A stretch of DNA of 6,178 bases from Propionibacteriaceae bacterium (GTDB taxonomy: Bacteria; Actinomycetota; Actinomycetes; Propionibacteriales; Propionibacteriaceae): contig JAGQUI010000169.1 of the NCBI GenBank assembly GCA_020438595.1, forward strand, positions 1-6,178. Direction: 5' to 3'. Position numbers and translations under genes: made by a program. The notes below the pieces were generated by a model, which was not told the DNA's origin, ran no database searches, and saw only the letters and a list, made by a program, of their open reading frames with translations. Shown piece after piece: positions 5,792 to 6,178 of this stretch. The first letter of the stretch is position 1; every line of letters starts with the position of its first letter.

Positions 5792-6178
5792 ATGGCGAAG
5801 ATCAAGGTCGTCGGCACGGTGGTGGAGCTGGACGGGGACGAGATGACCCGGATCATCTGGCAGTTCATCAAGGACCGCCTGATCCAGGCGTACCTCGACG
5901 TGAACCTCGACTACTACGACCTGAGCATCGAGCACCGCGACGCCACCGACGACCAGGTCACGGTGGACGCTGCGAACGCGATCAAGCGGGAGGGCGTCGG
6001 CGTGAAGTGCGCCACGATCACCCCGGACGAGGCCCGCGTCACCGAGTTCGGCCTGAAGAAGATGTGGGTGTCGCCGAACGGGACGATCCGCAACATCCTC
6101 GGCGGGGTGGTGTTCCGGGAGCCGATCATCATCTCGAACATCCCGCGGCTGGTGCCGGGCTGGGCCAAGCCGATCGTG
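5792..6178 (+). CDS. icd: NADP-dependent isocitrate dehydrogenase, dimeric type (5' part, cut by window edge)
   Basis: The enzyme oxidatively decarboxylates isocitrate to 2-oxoglutarate, making NADPH in the TCA cycle. The first 129 residues are present and open to the window end; the family is about 400 residues long. The sequence belongs to the eukaryote-like homodimeric type, not the E. coli Icd type: GDEMTRIIW (15-23), ENRD-like EHRDAT (47-52), [10 protein letters not shown] (71-80) and [12 protein letters not shown] (94-105). Numbering coincides with human IDH1 as I recall it, with the isocitrate-binding residues Thr77, Ser94, Asn96, Arg100 and Arg109 all conserved. The window stops just before the expected GRH motif holding Arg132. 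ATG 5792 is supported by AGGAAGG 7 bases upstream and by the family N-terminus. It is divergent from purU across 65 bases. Confidence 0.96.
   Translation, partial: MAKIKVVGTVVELDGDEMTRIIWQFIKDRLIQAYLDVNLDYYDLSIEHRDATDDQVTVDAANAIKREGVGVKCATITPDEARVTEFGLKKMWVSPNGTIRNILGGVVFREPIIISNIPRLVPGWAKPIV

Noticed and set aside
1..6178. CRISPR array, tRNA/rRNA genes, insertion sequence or attachment site
   Set aside because: No regularly spaced direct repeats, cloverleaf or rRNA-like sequence, transposase, integrase or flanking inverted repeats were found on either strand.

Overview
The window is very GC-rich with strong G/C bias at third codon positions, uses GTG starts, and has TAnnnT -10 elements placed about 7 bases before start codons. 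It also carries a dimeric-type NADP isocitrate dehydrogenase and an ACT-domain PurU. Together these point to an actinomycete (Actinomycetota), perhaps Pseudonocardiales or a relative. The order-level guess is inference only.

Layout, left to right. (1) Bases 1-90 are mostly noncoding; a minus-strand gene may begin at base 21 and run off the left edge. (2) A minus-strand lipoprotein (91-747) has a clear LAAC lipobox, a Thr/Ala/Pro-rich tether and an unrecognised outer domain. (3) A 204-base divergent intergenic region (748-951) holds a -10-like element on each strand and a small GTACGAC repeat/inverted repeat. (4) A 1050-residue plus-strand secreted protein (952-4104) has a signal peptide, a propeller-like body with one Asp-box, a FlgD-like Ig domain and three C-terminal YxWYR-type Ig-like repeats. 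It ends in a perfect GC-rich hairpin that starts inside its stop codon. (5) A histidine-phosphatase (phosphoglycerate-mutase-like) enzyme (4169-4813) is very probably translated from a leaderless mRNA. (6) A convergent intergenic region (4814-4874) is dominated by an 11-bp perfect stem, probably a bidirectional terminator. (7) purU (4875-5726, minus) also looks leaderless, with a GTG start. (8) icd, NADP-dependent isocitrate dehydrogenase, starts at 5792 (plus) and is cut by the right edge after residue 129, three residues before the position of human IDH1 Arg132.

Functionally the window has two halves. The left half encodes exported envelope or extracellular proteins without known function. 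The right half encodes housekeeping metabolism: C1/formate balance by PurU, and 2-oxoglutarate and NADPH supply by Icd. purU and icd share a 65-bp divergent control region in which the two promoters appear to overlap. I see no mobile element, CRISPR array, RNA gene, toxin-antitoxin pair or defence system. The large secreted protein is the least understood item, and the promoter/terminator architecture is the most informative structure.
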